49,489 bases of DNA from Pelagibius sp. (GCF_028289705.1 NZ_JANQOI010000149.1:1-49489); one strand, 5' to 3'; shown: positions 31,820 to 39,925, counted from the first letter of the stretch. Notes: generated from the letters alone by a model not told the origin. Numbers and translations: made by a program.

Positions 31820-31833
31820 GAATAGAGTTATTC
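31820..31833. promoter_or_regulatory. Inverted repeat, candidate LysR-type operator
   Basis: GAATA-GAGT-TATTC lies in the gap between the MmgE/PrpD gene and the divergent LysR gene, about 35 bases before the regulator start. LysR proteins often bind an inverted repeat in exactly such a position, here at an AT-rich island. The match to a T-N11-A core is loose, so this is inference. Confidence 0.45.
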
Positions 31834-31867
31834 TGGCGCTTCGGAGGGCCGGCCCGGTGTTTGTACC

Positions 31868-32764
31868 GTGGATCTGAAATGGCTCGACGATCTGGTTGCG
31901 CTGTCGGAAACCGGGGGTTTTGCCCGGGCGGCGCGGCGGCGCATGGTGACCCAGCCGGCCTTTTCCAAACGCATCCGCGCGCTCGAGGACTGGGTGGGCG
32001 TGAAGCTGGTGAGCCGGGATTCCCACCCCGTCACCTTGACGGAAGCCGGCGAACAGTTCCTGGTCTCCGCCAGGCGGATCAACGAGGCCGTGCTTGCCGC
32101 CAAGTCCGAGGCCCAGGCCGCGGCGGGCCAGCAATCCGATCTGGTGATCTTCACCGCCGCCACCACGCTCTCCCAGCGTTTCTTTCCCAAGTGGATCACG
32201 GAGGTGAAGGCGCGGCATCCCGAACTGCGCGCCCGCATGCAGTATTACGGGCACTTCAACGCGCATTTCGAGGCCTTGATCAACCGCGAGGTCGATTTCT
32301 TCATCAGCTACCACGACGGCTCGGCGGGCCCTTACATCGACAGCACCGGGTTGATCTGGAAGCGGATCGGCACCTCCGCGCTGCTCCCGGTATCGAGCCC
32401 CCTGGAGGACGGGACGGCGGCCTTCGCGCTGGCGGACCCGCCCGGCGGGCCGGTCCCCCACCTCGCCCGCACCGAAGGCTCCTATCTGGGGGCGGTGCTG
32501 GTCTCCCACATCCAGCACTGGGGTCTTTCGTTGGACGATGTCTTCGAACTGACCAGCACGGTGGCCATCCGCAACATGGTTCTGGAAGGCCATGGTCTGG
32601 CCTGGCTGTCCAGCGAGAGCATCGAGACGGAGATCGAGGCCGGCACGCTGGTCCCCGCCCATGCCGACAAGTGGCGCGTGCCCCTGGAGATCCGGCTCTA
32701 TCGCCTCGACCGCCGCATCAGCGGCCCCGCCGAAAGCCTCTGGGATCAGGTCGAGAGCGTTTGA
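31868..32764 (+). CDS. LysR-family transcriptional regulator
   Basis: 298 aa regulator with an N-terminal winged helix (WLDDLVALSETGGFARAAR, VTQPAFSKRIRALEDWVG, then LTEAGEQFL) and a C-terminal periplasmic-binding-like ligand domain. GTG 31868 is the likely start. It diverges from the MmgE/PrpD gene, the usual layout for a LysR regulator and its target, and is convergent with the molybdoenzyme cluster (13-base gap). The ligand is unknown. Confidence 0.9.
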   Translation: MDLKWLDDLVALSETGGFARAARRRMVTQPAFSKRIRALEDWVGVKLVSRDSHPVTLTEAGEQFLVSARRINEAVLAAKSEAQAAAGQQSDLVIFTAATTLSQRFFPKWITEVKARHPELRARMQYYGHFNAHFEALINREVDFFISYHDGSAGPYIDSTGLIWKRIGTSALLPVSSPLEDGTAAFALADPPGGPVPHLARTEGSYLGAVLVSHIQHWGLSLDDVFELTSTVAIRNMVLEGHGLAWLSSESIETEIEAGTLVPAHADKWRVPLEIRLYRLDRRISGPAESLWDQVESV

Positions 32765-32777
32765 GACGGCCTCGCGG

Positions 32778-35027
32778 TCACTCCGGGTCCGGATAGGGGC
32801 GGACGCGGACGAGACAGGTCATGGCGGTGCAGGCCTGGCCCAGGGCCGAGGTGGCGACGTCGCGGGTGACGGCGTTGGGGTTTCCCGAGAGATCGAGCCG
32901 GTTGTCTGCTGCGTCGGGTTCGAACCAGGTGCCGGTGGCCATGGCGGCGACGCCGCGCCGGCAGAGGTCCGAGACCTTCACCCGGGCGCGGCAGGCGCCG
33001 CGCGCGTTCTCCACCAGTGCGAGGCTGCCGTCGCCGAGGTTCCGGGCCCTGGCGTCGGCCGGGTTGAGCCAGAGATCTTCGGGCTCGCCGGCACCGCCGG
33101 CGGCGGTCTGCCCGAGTTGGCTGTGCAGCCGGAAGGCGGGCTGCCGGCTCAGGAGGTGCAGCTCTTCCGCCTCCGCAGTGCCGAGCCATTCGTCCGGAGC
33201 CACCCAGGCGGGATGGCCGGGCAGGCCCGCATAGCCGAAGGACTGCACCCGCTCCGAGACGATCTCGATGCGCCCCGAGGGGGTCTTGAGCGGCGCCTGC
33301 TCCGGCGCCGCGCGGAAGTCCTCCAGATAGACCTCCGGCCGCTCGGGTGGCGGGACCTGCCAGACCCCCTCCTGCCAGAAGGTCTCGAAGTCCGGCGCCG
33401 CCAGGCCCTGTGCGTGGGCGGCGGTCTCGGTCTTGCGCCAAAGCCGGCGCAGCCAGCCGGCCTCATCCAGGCCCTCAGTGAATTCTTTCGCGCAGCCCAG
33501 CCGCTCGGCCAGCTCCGCGAAGATCGCGACGTCGTCGCGGGCACCGGCCAGCGGGGCGATGAGCTGCGGCATGGCAAAGACGTGCGGATCGCGGGAGGAG
33601 CCGCCGATGTCGTTGCGCTCGGCCGTCGTGGTGGCGGGCAGCACGATGTCGGCGCGCTTGGCCGTGGCCGTCCACCAGGGCTCGTGCACGATGACGGTCT
33701 CGGGCCGTGCCCAGGCGCTCTGCAGGCGAAACAGGTCCTGGGCGTGGTGAAAGGGGTTCCCGCCCGCCCAGTAGATCAGCCGGGTGTCCGGATAGGTCAC
33801 GCGGTGGCCGTTGAAATCGATGGTCGCGCCGGGCCGTTCCAGCATGTCGGCGATACGGGCCACGGGCACGGCCGAATCCGAAGGGTTGGGCAGCGACTCC
33901 ATTGAGGGAACCAGGCCGCGCCGCGCGCCTTCTCCGACGGCGTTCAGGGAGCCGTAGCCGAAGGTGAAACCGCCGCCGGGCTGACCGATCTGGCCGAGCA
34001 TGGCGGCCAGGGCGATCAGCGCCCAGTAGGACTGCTCGCCATGTTGGGCGCGCTGCAGCGACCAGGTTGCCGTCACCATGACACGGCCCGTCATCATGCG
34101 CGCCGCCAGGTCTTCGATCTGCCCCGCCGGCACGTCGCAGAGCGCCGCGGCCCAGGCTGCGGTCTTGGCAACGCCGTCCGTTTCGCCGCGCAGGTAGGCG
34201 AAGAAGCGCTCATGGCCGACGCAGTAGCGCTCCAGGAAATCGCGGTCGGCCCGCCCGCGGCGCAGAAGCTCGTGGCACAAGGCCAGCATCAGGGCGGTAT
34301 CGCTGTTGGGGCGCAGCGCGATCCAGTCGGCCTCGAGGGTCTCCGGCTTATCATCGGCCATGGGGCTGATCACGACGAAGGCGGTGCCGCGGGCCTGCGC
34401 CCGTTCGACATGCCGGTCCATGTGGTGGAAGCCGGCGCCGCCGGAGGTGACCCGCCAGTTCTTCGGATTGAGGCCGCCGAAGGCGACCAGCAGGTCCGTG
34501 TGTTCGACGATGGAGTCCCAGCTCGTCGCGGCGCTGGCCACCGCATCGTGGTCGCCCAAGACATGGGGCAGCACCGCGTGGGCGGCGCCCCAGCTATAGT
34601 TGCCGACCTGATTGGTGAAGCCGCCGGATGCGGCGAGAAAGCGGCGGAGCTGGCCGCGCGCGTGATGGTAGCGCCCGGCGCTCGACCAGCCATAGGAGCC
34701 GCCGAAGACCGCATCATGGCCATGGCGCGCGCGCACCCGGGTGAGTTCGTCGGCCACCAGCGCCAGGGCATCATCCCAGGCGATGGGGACCATCTCCTCC
34801 CGGCCGCGGCCCCGGCCGTTGGCGCCCTCGCGGTCGCGCAGATAGCTGGCGCGGACATAGGGCTGGTCGATGCGGGTCTTGGAATAGACCAGGTCCGGCC
34901 AGGCGGCGATCATGCGGGCGCTGGCGCCGCTGTCCGGCAAGGGCTGCGCGTCGGTCAGGCGGCCATCCTCGATGCTGGCCTCGAAGGCGCCCCAATGGCA
35001 GACGCTGGTCCGGGTGGTAGCCGACAT
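32778..35027 (-). CDS. Cytoplasmic DMSO reductase-family molybdoenzyme, BisC/TorA-like
   Basis: Bis-MGD molybdenum enzyme, 749 aa, of the group that reduces S- or N-oxides such as DMSO, TMAO, biotin sulfoxide or methionine sulfoxide. The segment GGSYGWSSAGRYHHARGQL (from about residue 109) matches the YGWKSPGR region of DorA/TorA/BisC, where Ser ligates Mo; Ser116 is the aligned residue here. No N-terminal Fe-S cysteine motif and no Tat signal are present, so it is single-subunit and cytoplasmic, like BisC. Other cofactor regions: WDSIVEHTDLLVAFGGLNPK, IYWAGGNPFHHAQDL and, near the end, GQACTAMTCLVRV. It is last in the TRAP/DapA-like cluster, 18 bases after the tautomerase stop. Confidence 0.86.
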   Translation of the reverse strand: MSATTRTSVCHWGAFEASIEDGRLTDAQPLPDSGASARMIAAWPDLVYSKTRIDQPYVRASYLRDREGANGRGRGREEMVPIAWDDALALVADELTRVRARHGHDAVFGGSYGWSSAGRYHHARGQLRRFLAASGGFTNQVGNYSWGAAHAVLPHVLGDHDAVASAATSWDSIVEHTDLLVAFGGLNPKNWRVTSGGAGFHHMDRHVERAQARGTAFVVISPMADDKPETLEADWIALRPNSDTALMLALCHELLRRGRADRDFLERYCVGHERFFAYLRGETDGVAKTAAWAAALCDVPAGQIEDLAARMMTGRVMVTATWSLQRAQHGEQSYWALIALAAMLGQIGQPGGGFTFGYGSLNAVGEGARRGLVPSMESLPNPSDSAVPVARIADMLERPGATIDFNGHRVTYPDTRLIYWAGGNPFHHAQDLFRLQSAWARPETVIVHEPWWTATAKRADIVLPATTTAERNDIGGSSRDPHVFAMPQLIAPLAGARDDVAIFAELAERLGCAKEFTEGLDEAGWLRRLWRKTETAAHAQGLAAPDFETFWQEGVWQVPPPERPEVYLEDFRAAPEQAPLKTPSGRIEIVSERVQSFGYAGLPGHPAWVAPDEWLGTAEAEELHLLSRQPAFRLHSQLGQTAAGGAGEPEDLWLNPADARARNLGDGSLALVENARGACRARVKVSDLCRRGVAAMATGTWFEPDAADNRLDLSGNPNAVTRDVATSALGQACTAMTCLVRVRPYPDPE

Positions 35028-35045
35028 GGTCCCTGCGCAGCCTCG

Positions 35046-35252
35046 CTAGGTTTCGCCGCGCTGGCGTTTGCGCTCGGCAACGGTGATGCCGCCCACAGTC
35101 CATTCTTCCGGCGCAATATCCTCGAAGACGACATAGACGTGCTCGGCGTGGGCATTGCAGCAGCGGGCGATGGTCTCCGTGATCTCGCGGGCCGCCTCCT
35201 GCTTCTGTTCGGCCGTGCGGCCGGTGGCCAGGGTCACGCGCACGATGGGCAT
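35046..35252 (-). CDS. 4-oxalocrotonate tautomerase-like protein
   Basis: Small tautomerase-superfamily enzyme, 68 aa. Met is followed directly by the catalytic Pro (MPIVRVTLATGR), and Arg11 in mature numbering is in place. The mid part HVYVVFEDIAPEEW is typical. AAGGAG lies 6 bases before the ATG at 35252; a longer reading to 35321 would hide the proline and is rejected. It probably moves a double bond or handles an unsaturated 2-oxo acid in the surrounding pathway, by family analogy. Confidence 0.88.
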   Translation of the reverse strand: MPIVRVTLATGRTAEQKQEAAREITETIARCCNAHAEHVYVVFEDIAPEEWTVGGITVAERKRQRGET

Positions 35253-35262
35253 CGGGCTCTCC

Positions 35263-36027
35263 TTATCCGAGGCTGAGGCCGCCATCCACATGGAGGGTCT
35301 GGCCGGTGATGTGAGCGGCATCGTCGCTCAGCAGAAATTCTATGGCCGCGGCGATGTCGTCCGGCTCGGCGATGCGCCCGGAAGGGGTAAGCGCCGCGGC
35401 GGCGCGCCAGGCCTCCTCCGACATGGCCGAATGCCCCGTGGCTTCCTTGCGGGTGAAGCCGGGCGCGACGCAGTTGACGGTGACGCCTCTGCCCGCGACC
35501 TCGGCCGCGAAGGTCCGGGCCAGGCCTTCAATCGCCCCTTTCGCCGCGGCGGTGACGGGAAAGATCCGTCCTCCGGGCGCGCGGTGGACGACGAAGGAGC
35601 TGACCGCGACCACCCGCCCCCGGGGGGAGGCCTCCAGTTGGCCGCGTGCCGCGGTGATGAGGTCGAAGAAGGCCCCGGCCATGGTCTCCAGGGAGCGGTC
35701 GAAAGCCGCCCGGTCCGCGTCGCCGACGGGCGTCGGCTGGGCGAAGCCGGCATTGGACACCACCTGGTCTAGGCGGCCGAAGCGGGCGATGGCCTGATCC
35801 ACCAGCGCGGCGGCGCCTCCCTCGGCCAGGTCGGCGAAGGCGGCCTCGGCTTCCGCGCCGGCGGTGCGCAGCTCTTCGACCAGGGCTTGCAGCGCGGGGC
35901 GCTTGGCGCCGTCGCTGCCGCCGCGGGCATGAGCCAGGATGGCAAGGCCCGGTCCCGCCAGGCGCCGGCAGGTGGCCGCGCCGATACCGCTGGAGGCGCC
36001 GGTGACGAGAACGACCCGCTCGGACAT
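35263..36027 (-). CDS. Short-chain dehydrogenase/reductase family protein lacking the catalytic Tyr
   Basis: Rossmann-fold SDR, 254 aa. The cofactor motif TGASSGIG is at residues 9-16, NAG near 91 (SNAGFAQ), and the active-site Ser in VVAVSSF. The usual YxxxK is TAAAK (FPVTAAAKGAIEG): Lys is present but the catalytic Tyr position is Thr. CVAPGF and the closing ITGQTLHVDGGLSLG match FabG-type SDRs. It lies 4 bases after the DapA-like stop and 10 before the tautomerase. It may be a weak or re-purposed dehydrogenase, or a non-redox binder. The base sequence clearly encodes ACC (Thr) there. Confidence 0.88.
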   Translation of the reverse strand: MSERVVLVTGASSGIGAATCRRLAGPGLAILAHARGGSDGAKRPALQALVEELRTAGAEAEAAFADLAEGGAAALVDQAIARFGRLDQVVSNAGFAQPTPVGDADRAAFDRSLETMAGAFFDLITAARGQLEASPRGRVVAVSSFVVHRAPGGRIFPVTAAAKGAIEGLARTFAAEVAGRGVTVNCVAPGFTRKEATGHSAMSEEAWRAAAALTPSGRIAEPDDIAAAIEFLLSDDAAHITGQTLHVDGGLSLG

Positions 36028-36031
36028 CGAT

Positions 36032-36973
36032 CTATTCCGCCGCCGCGGCCCGGGCGCCCAGCTTGTAGCCGTAGGCCCGGTCCAGCTCCAGCTTCGCCGC
36101 GATATCCAGGCCCGCCTGGAGCGCCGCGCCGTCGAGCGCCGTCAGCGGTTTGCGCAGCGGCCCGGCCGGCAGGCCGACGGCCCGCATCAGGCTCTTGATG
36201 GCCACCGGATTGATCGCCGAATAGGCGAAATGCAGCATGTCCAGGTTGCGCAGCCAGGCCTCCCGGCAGGCGAAGGCGTCCTCGCCGCTTTCCCATTTCT
36301 TCGAGATGACCGCCATCTCGCGCGGGATGACGTTGCCGGTCATGTTGGCGGTGCCGTCGCCGCCCAGCGCCATCATCGGCACCACGAGCCCCAGGTTCGG
36401 CGAGCAGCAGCACATGATCGCCATGTCGGGTTTGGCCGCGCAGACCTGCGCCACCTGGCCCACGCGGGTGGTGGACTCCTTCAGCACCACCATGTTGGGG
36501 TGCTCGGCGAGGCGCAACAGGTCGTTCCAATGCAGGTCGGTCTTCACCCGCGGCGGGTTGTTGTAGAAGCCCACCGGCAGGTCGACGGCGTCGCAGACCT
36601 CCAGCGCGTAGTCGGTGATGTCGGCGTTGGAGGCGCAGATATAGGCGGGCGCGGCGATGATCGCGCCGTCCGCCCCCTCGGCCTTGGCATAGCGCACGTT
36701 GTCGACCGTCATGGCGGTGTTCTGGCCGGTGCAGCCGTAATAGAACAGCATGCGGCCGGTCTTCATCTTCGCCGTCTCGGAGATCACCTTGCGCCGCTCT
36801 TCGGCGGAGAGCATGGAGACCTCCCCGGTCGAGCCCATGATGAGCACGGCCTCGGTCCCGTTCTCCTCGTGAAACTGCAGCAGCGTGCGAAAGCCCTCGA
36901 AATCGATGGAGCCGTCGTCGTTCATGGGCGTCACCAGAGCGACGAAGGAACCTTTGGGTTTGATGTGCGCCAT
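36032..36973 (-). CDS. DapA/dihydrodipicolinate synthase-family lyase
   Basis: Class I aldolase-fold enzyme, 313 aa, of the DHDPS/N-acetylneuraminate lyase superfamily. Schiff-base Lys165 (VVLKEST), Tyr137 (GFYNNPPR), and the pyruvate-carboxylate motif GSTGE at residues 47-51 are all present. The specificity motif differs from true DapA (NNPPR instead of NVPxRT), and a run of three cysteines (residues 188-190) lies where family members have small hydrophobics. It is therefore more likely a 2-oxo-acid aldolase, lyase or dehydratase in a catabolic route than lysine biosynthesis. It follows dctM by 15 bases. Confidence 0.85.
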   Translation of the reverse strand: MAHIKPKGSFVALVTPMNDDGSIDFEGFRTLLQFHEENGTEAVLIMGSTGEVSMLSAEERRKVISETAKMKTGRMLFYYGCTGQNTAMTVDNVRYAKAEGADGAIIAAPAYICASNADITDYALEVCDAVDLPVGFYNNPPRVKTDLHWNDLLRLAEHPNMVVLKESTTRVGQVAQVCAAKPDMAIMCCCSPNLGLVVPMMALGGDGTANMTGNVIPREMAVISKKWESGEDAFACREAWLRNLDMLHFAYSAINPVAIKSLMRAVGLPAGPLRKPLTALDGAALQAGLDIAAKLELDRAYGYKLGARAAAAE

Positions 36974-36988
36974 CTTCTTCTCCGCGGA

Positions 36989-38278
36989 TCAAAAGAGGTT
37001 GGGTGAGACAAGTTTCGGAAAGGCCAGCACCAGATCGGGCAGCCATAGGGACAGAACTGCAACAGAGACTGTAAGGCCGACGATCGGCAGGACAGCCAGT
37101 ATGGCCCGGCCCAGGGGAACGTCGCCGATCTGCGCGGCGATCAGCAGGCAGATGCCGTAAGGCGGCGTGATCAGCCCGACCGAGAGCACGATGGTGGCCA
37201 GCACCCCCATGTGCACGGGGTGCATGCCGGCGAGATCGCCCAGCGCCTGGATGATCGGCAGGAAGATCAGCACGGCGGAAATCGGGTTGAGCACGGTTCC
37301 CACCAGCAGCAGGAAGCCGACCAGCAGCAGCATGATGCCGAAGGGGTTCTCGGTCTGCTGGGTGATGAACGCGACGACGATCTGCGCGGCACCCAGGTAG
37401 GCCATCAGCCAGCCGAAGATGCCCGCGCCCGCCACCGTGAACAGCGGCACCGAGAACTCCACGGTCGCGTTGGCCAGGTGGCGCGGCATGTCGCGGAAGG
37501 GGATGTCGCGGTAGACGATCAGCGACAGGACCAGCGCCCAGATGACGGCGCTGATCGCCGCCTCGGTGGGGGTGAAGAACCCGCTGATGACGCCGCCCAG
37601 CACGACGACGGGAATCAGCAGCGGCGCGACGCCGCGCCCCAGCGCGCGGCCCAGCGGCATCAGGCCCGGAAAAGGGCTGGAGGGGAACCCCCGCCGCACC
37701 GCCATGACGTAGGTGTAAGCCATCATGAAGAGCCCGATCACGATCCCCGGAACGACGCCGCCGAGGAACAGCGCGCCGATGGAGACGTTGCCGAAGGCAC
37801 CGTAGACGATGAGGATGATCGAAGGCGGGATGATGACGCCCAGGGTGGAGGAGGCCGCGGTCAGGGCGACGGAAAAGGCCGGATCGTAGCCAGCCTTCTT
37901 CATGGCCGGGATCAGGATCGAGCCGACGCTGGCGGTGTCGGCTGCCGCGGAGCCGGAAAGGCTGGCGAAGACCATGGAGACGAAGACGTTCACATGGCCG
38001 AGGCCGCCGCGCACATGCCCGACCGTCGCATTGGCCACCGCGAGCAGGCGGTCGGTGATGGAGCCGGCGTTCAGGATGCGCCCCAGGAACATGAAGAAGG
38101 GCACGGCGAGCAGCGGGAAGCTGTCGATGTTGGAGTACATCTGGTTGGCGACCGAGGCCAGCGGCAGGTCTTCCAGCAGCATCACGAAGATCGAGGAGAG
38201 GATTAGCGCGAAGCCGATGTTGACCCGGAAGGCGATCAGAACGAAGAAGCCGGCGATCAGAACGACGAGCGGGTTCAT
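36989..38278 (-). CDS. dctM: TRAP transporter large permease, DctM family
   Basis: Large membrane subunit, 429 aa, hydrophobic throughout. Landmarks: NIGFALILSSIFVML, SLSGSAAADTASVGSILIPAMK, AASSTLGVIIPPSIILIVYG and TPTEAAISAV. I chose ATG 38278, which overlaps the dctQ stop as ATGA; the open frame upstream to 38575 has no hydrophobic start and belongs to dctQ's shadow. It carries the imported compound for the following DapA-like/SDR/tautomerase/Mo genes. Confidence 0.93.
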   Translation of the reverse strand: MNPLVVLIAGFFVLIAFRVNIGFALILSSIFVMLLEDLPLASVANQMYSNIDSFPLLAVPFFMFLGRILNAGSITDRLLAVANATVGHVRGGLGHVNVFVSMVFASLSGSAAADTASVGSILIPAMKKAGYDPAFSVALTAASSTLGVIIPPSIILIVYGAFGNVSIGALFLGGVVPGIVIGLFMMAYTYVMAVRRGFPSSPFPGLMPLGRALGRGVAPLLIPVVVLGGVISGFFTPTEAAISAVIWALVLSLIVYRDIPFRDMPRHLANATVEFSVPLFTVAGAGIFGWLMAYLGAAQIVVAFITQQTENPFGIMLLLVGFLLLVGTVLNPISAVLIFLPIIQALGDLAGMHPVHMGVLATIVLSVGLITPPYGICLLIAAQIGDVPLGRAILAVLPIVGLTVSVAVLSLWLPDLVLAFPKLVSPNLF

Positions 38279-38739
38279 TCCGGCGTTCGCCGCTTGAGCA
38301 GCGTCTCGAGCAGAAAGAGGGCCATCAGGGCGCCGCCCAGCGGGATGGGCAGAAAGAACCAGACCTCGGAGATTCCGATGGAGGGCGACACCCGCCGCGT
38401 CGCCATCTCGGCCAGGGTCGCGCCGTAGCGGATCAGAACGGCGATCACGACGATGGCGGCCAGGGTCGACAGCACGGACTGGATGCGGCGGCCCAACACG
38501 GCCCCTTCCGGCAGCAGGTCGACGACATAGTGGCCGCCGCGCCGGAAGGCGACGGCCGCGCCGATGAAGATGCACCAGGAGAACAGCAACTGGGCGATGT
38601 CCAGGGTCCAGATTAGCGGCGTCTGCAGCAGGTTGCGCGCCGCGACCTGGGCGAAGACCGTGGCGATCATGGCGGCAAAGGCGAGCGCCAGAAAGGCGAC
38701 CAGCACCGCCTCGATCCGGTCGTTGATACGGACGAGCAT
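38275..38739 (-). CDS. dctQ: TRAP transporter small permease, DctQ family
   Basis: Small four-helix subunit, 154 aa, with hydrophobic segments near residues 12-32, 48-65, 85-105 and 125-145 and the FSWCIFIGAAVAFRRGGHYVVD stretch in shortened form. It is separated from dctP by a 68-base gap holding a strong hairpin and overlaps dctM by 4 bp. Confidence 0.9.
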   Translation of the reverse strand: MLVRINDRIEAVLVAFLALAFAAMIATVFAQVAARNLLQTPLIWTLDIAQLLFSWCIFIGAAVAFRRGGHYVVDLLPEGAVLGRRIQSVLSTLAAIVVIAVLIRYGATLAEMATRRVSPSIGISEVWFFLPIPLGGALMALFLLETLLKRRTPE

Positions 38740-38761
38740 CCGAAATCCGGGCCCTTTGGTT

Positions 38762-38794
38762 GCCGCGGGCCGCCCGTGCGTGCGGGCCCGCGGC
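38762..38794 (-). terminator. Strong hairpin between dctP and dctQ
   Basis: Perfect 10-bp inverted repeat (38762-38771 and 38785-38794) with a 13-base loop, 14 bases after the dctP stop. As in the peptide importer, such a stem is expected to favour accumulation of the binding-protein message. No T-run follows it on the minus strand. Confidence 0.7.
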
Positions 38795-38807
38795 GGTCCT
38801 CTCTAGA

Positions 38808-39797
38808 CTACTGTCCCGTCACCGCTTTCATCGGCGCGACGAGGTTCAGTTCCTCGGCCAGCGAGGCCTGCAGCGGCGCCAGCGCCGCCTGGAACTCGCC
38901 GACGTCCGGCCTGGTTACGGTGACGCCGTTCTCGGCCTGCAGCTTCTTCACCAGTTCGCCCTCGTACTGCCGGGCCTTTTCGATGCCGAGAGCCGAGGCT
39001 TCCGCGGCAACCTCCATCACCACCGTCTGCAGGTCGGCCGGCAGCTTGTCCCAGGCGCGCCCGCTCATGGAGATGTGATTGACCTGGATCGTGTGCGCGG
39101 TGAGAGCCAGATAGGGCGCCACCTCGTAAAGCTTCGAGCCGGCGTATCCGGGGATCGAGCTTTCCAGGGCCTCGGCGACACCGGTCTGCACGCCGGCATA
39201 GAGCTCGCCCCAGGCGATGGTGACCGGCAGGGTGCCCAGCGCCTCCCAGGTCTTGGAGATCATCGGCGAGGGCGGCGTGCGCATCTTGTAGCCCTTGATG
39301 TCGGCCAGGGCGTTCACCGGCCCCTGGGAGTTGGACAGGTTGCGCGTGCCCGATCCGCCGAGCGCCAGCAGCTTCATGTTGAGCTGGCGGTCGTCATAAA
39401 CCTCCCGGAAGTAGGACTCCGCCGCGGTCCCGGGGCCGACCTTCGCCATCAGGTCGTCGAAATCGCTGAACAGGTAGGGCATGGAGAAAATCTGGTACTC
39501 CGGCACCTGCTTGGCGGCGTTGTTGGTGGAGCTGATCATCAGGTCGATGGTGCCGAGCCCCATTTCGCCGATCACCGCCGGGTCTTTGCCGAGTTGTCCC
39601 GCATCGAAGACCTGGACCTCGATAGCGCCGTTGCTGCGCTCCGCCAGTTCGGCCTTCATGAAGGCGGCCATGTCGTTGTAGGGATGCGGCGACTTGACCA
39701 GGGTGTGAAGCCGCATTTTGTAGTCGGCGGCCTGGGCCGCTGGAACCGCGACCGCCAGGGCCACGAAGGCGGAAAGAAGCCACTTTGCGAGTGCCAT
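38808..39797 (-). CDS. dctP: TRAP transporter substrate-binding protein, DctP family
   Basis: Periplasmic receptor, 329 aa, with a Sec signal (MALAKWLLSAFVALAVAVPA, cleavage near AQA-AD). DctP landmarks: HTLVKSPHPYNDMAAFMKAE, VFDAGQLGKDP, GSGTRNLSNSQGPVNALADI and WGELYAGVQTGVAEALE. ATG 39797 follows GGGAGGG by 6 bases, which decides against an ATG five codons upstream. It heads the TRAP/DapA-like cluster, 123 bases after the LysR gene on the same strand. Confidence 0.93.
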   Translation of the reverse strand: MALAKWLLSAFVALAVAVPAAQAADYKMRLHTLVKSPHPYNDMAAFMKAELAERSNGAIEVQVFDAGQLGKDPAVIGEMGLGTIDLMISSTNNAAKQVPEYQIFSMPYLFSDFDDLMAKVGPGTAAESYFREVYDDRQLNMKLLALGGSGTRNLSNSQGPVNALADIKGYKMRTPPSPMISKTWEALGTLPVTIAWGELYAGVQTGVAEALESSIPGYAGSKLYEVAPYLALTAHTIQVNHISMSGRAWDKLPADLQTVVMEVAAEASALGIEKARQYEGELVKKLQAENGVTVTRPDVGEFQAALAPLQASLAEELNLVAPMKAVTGQ

Positions 39798-39908
39798 AAG
39801 AACCCTCCCCATGATGTGCCGTTTCCCGCCGCTGGACGGCGGGCCTAAGGACCTCGCTTCAGCTTCGCGCCCCGCGACATAGAATCAAATACAAAATCCC
39901 GCTAACGG

Positions 39909-39925
39909 CATAATCAAATGTTATG
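39909..39925. promoter_or_regulatory. Inverted repeat ahead of dctP, candidate LysR operator
   Basis: CATAA-TCAAATG-TTATG is a symmetric 17-base repeat at the very end of the LysR gene (it covers the stop codon) and 112 bases upstream of dctP. Nearby bases (39886-39898) repeat ATCAAATA and are AT-rich, a likely promoter for dctPQM and the downstream genes. Size and symmetry suit a LysR-type site; binding is inferred. Confidence 0.5.

Noticed and set aside
36989-38575. 528-codon reading for the second DctM
   Set aside because: The first 99 residues are out-of-frame dctQ; the true start is at 38278.
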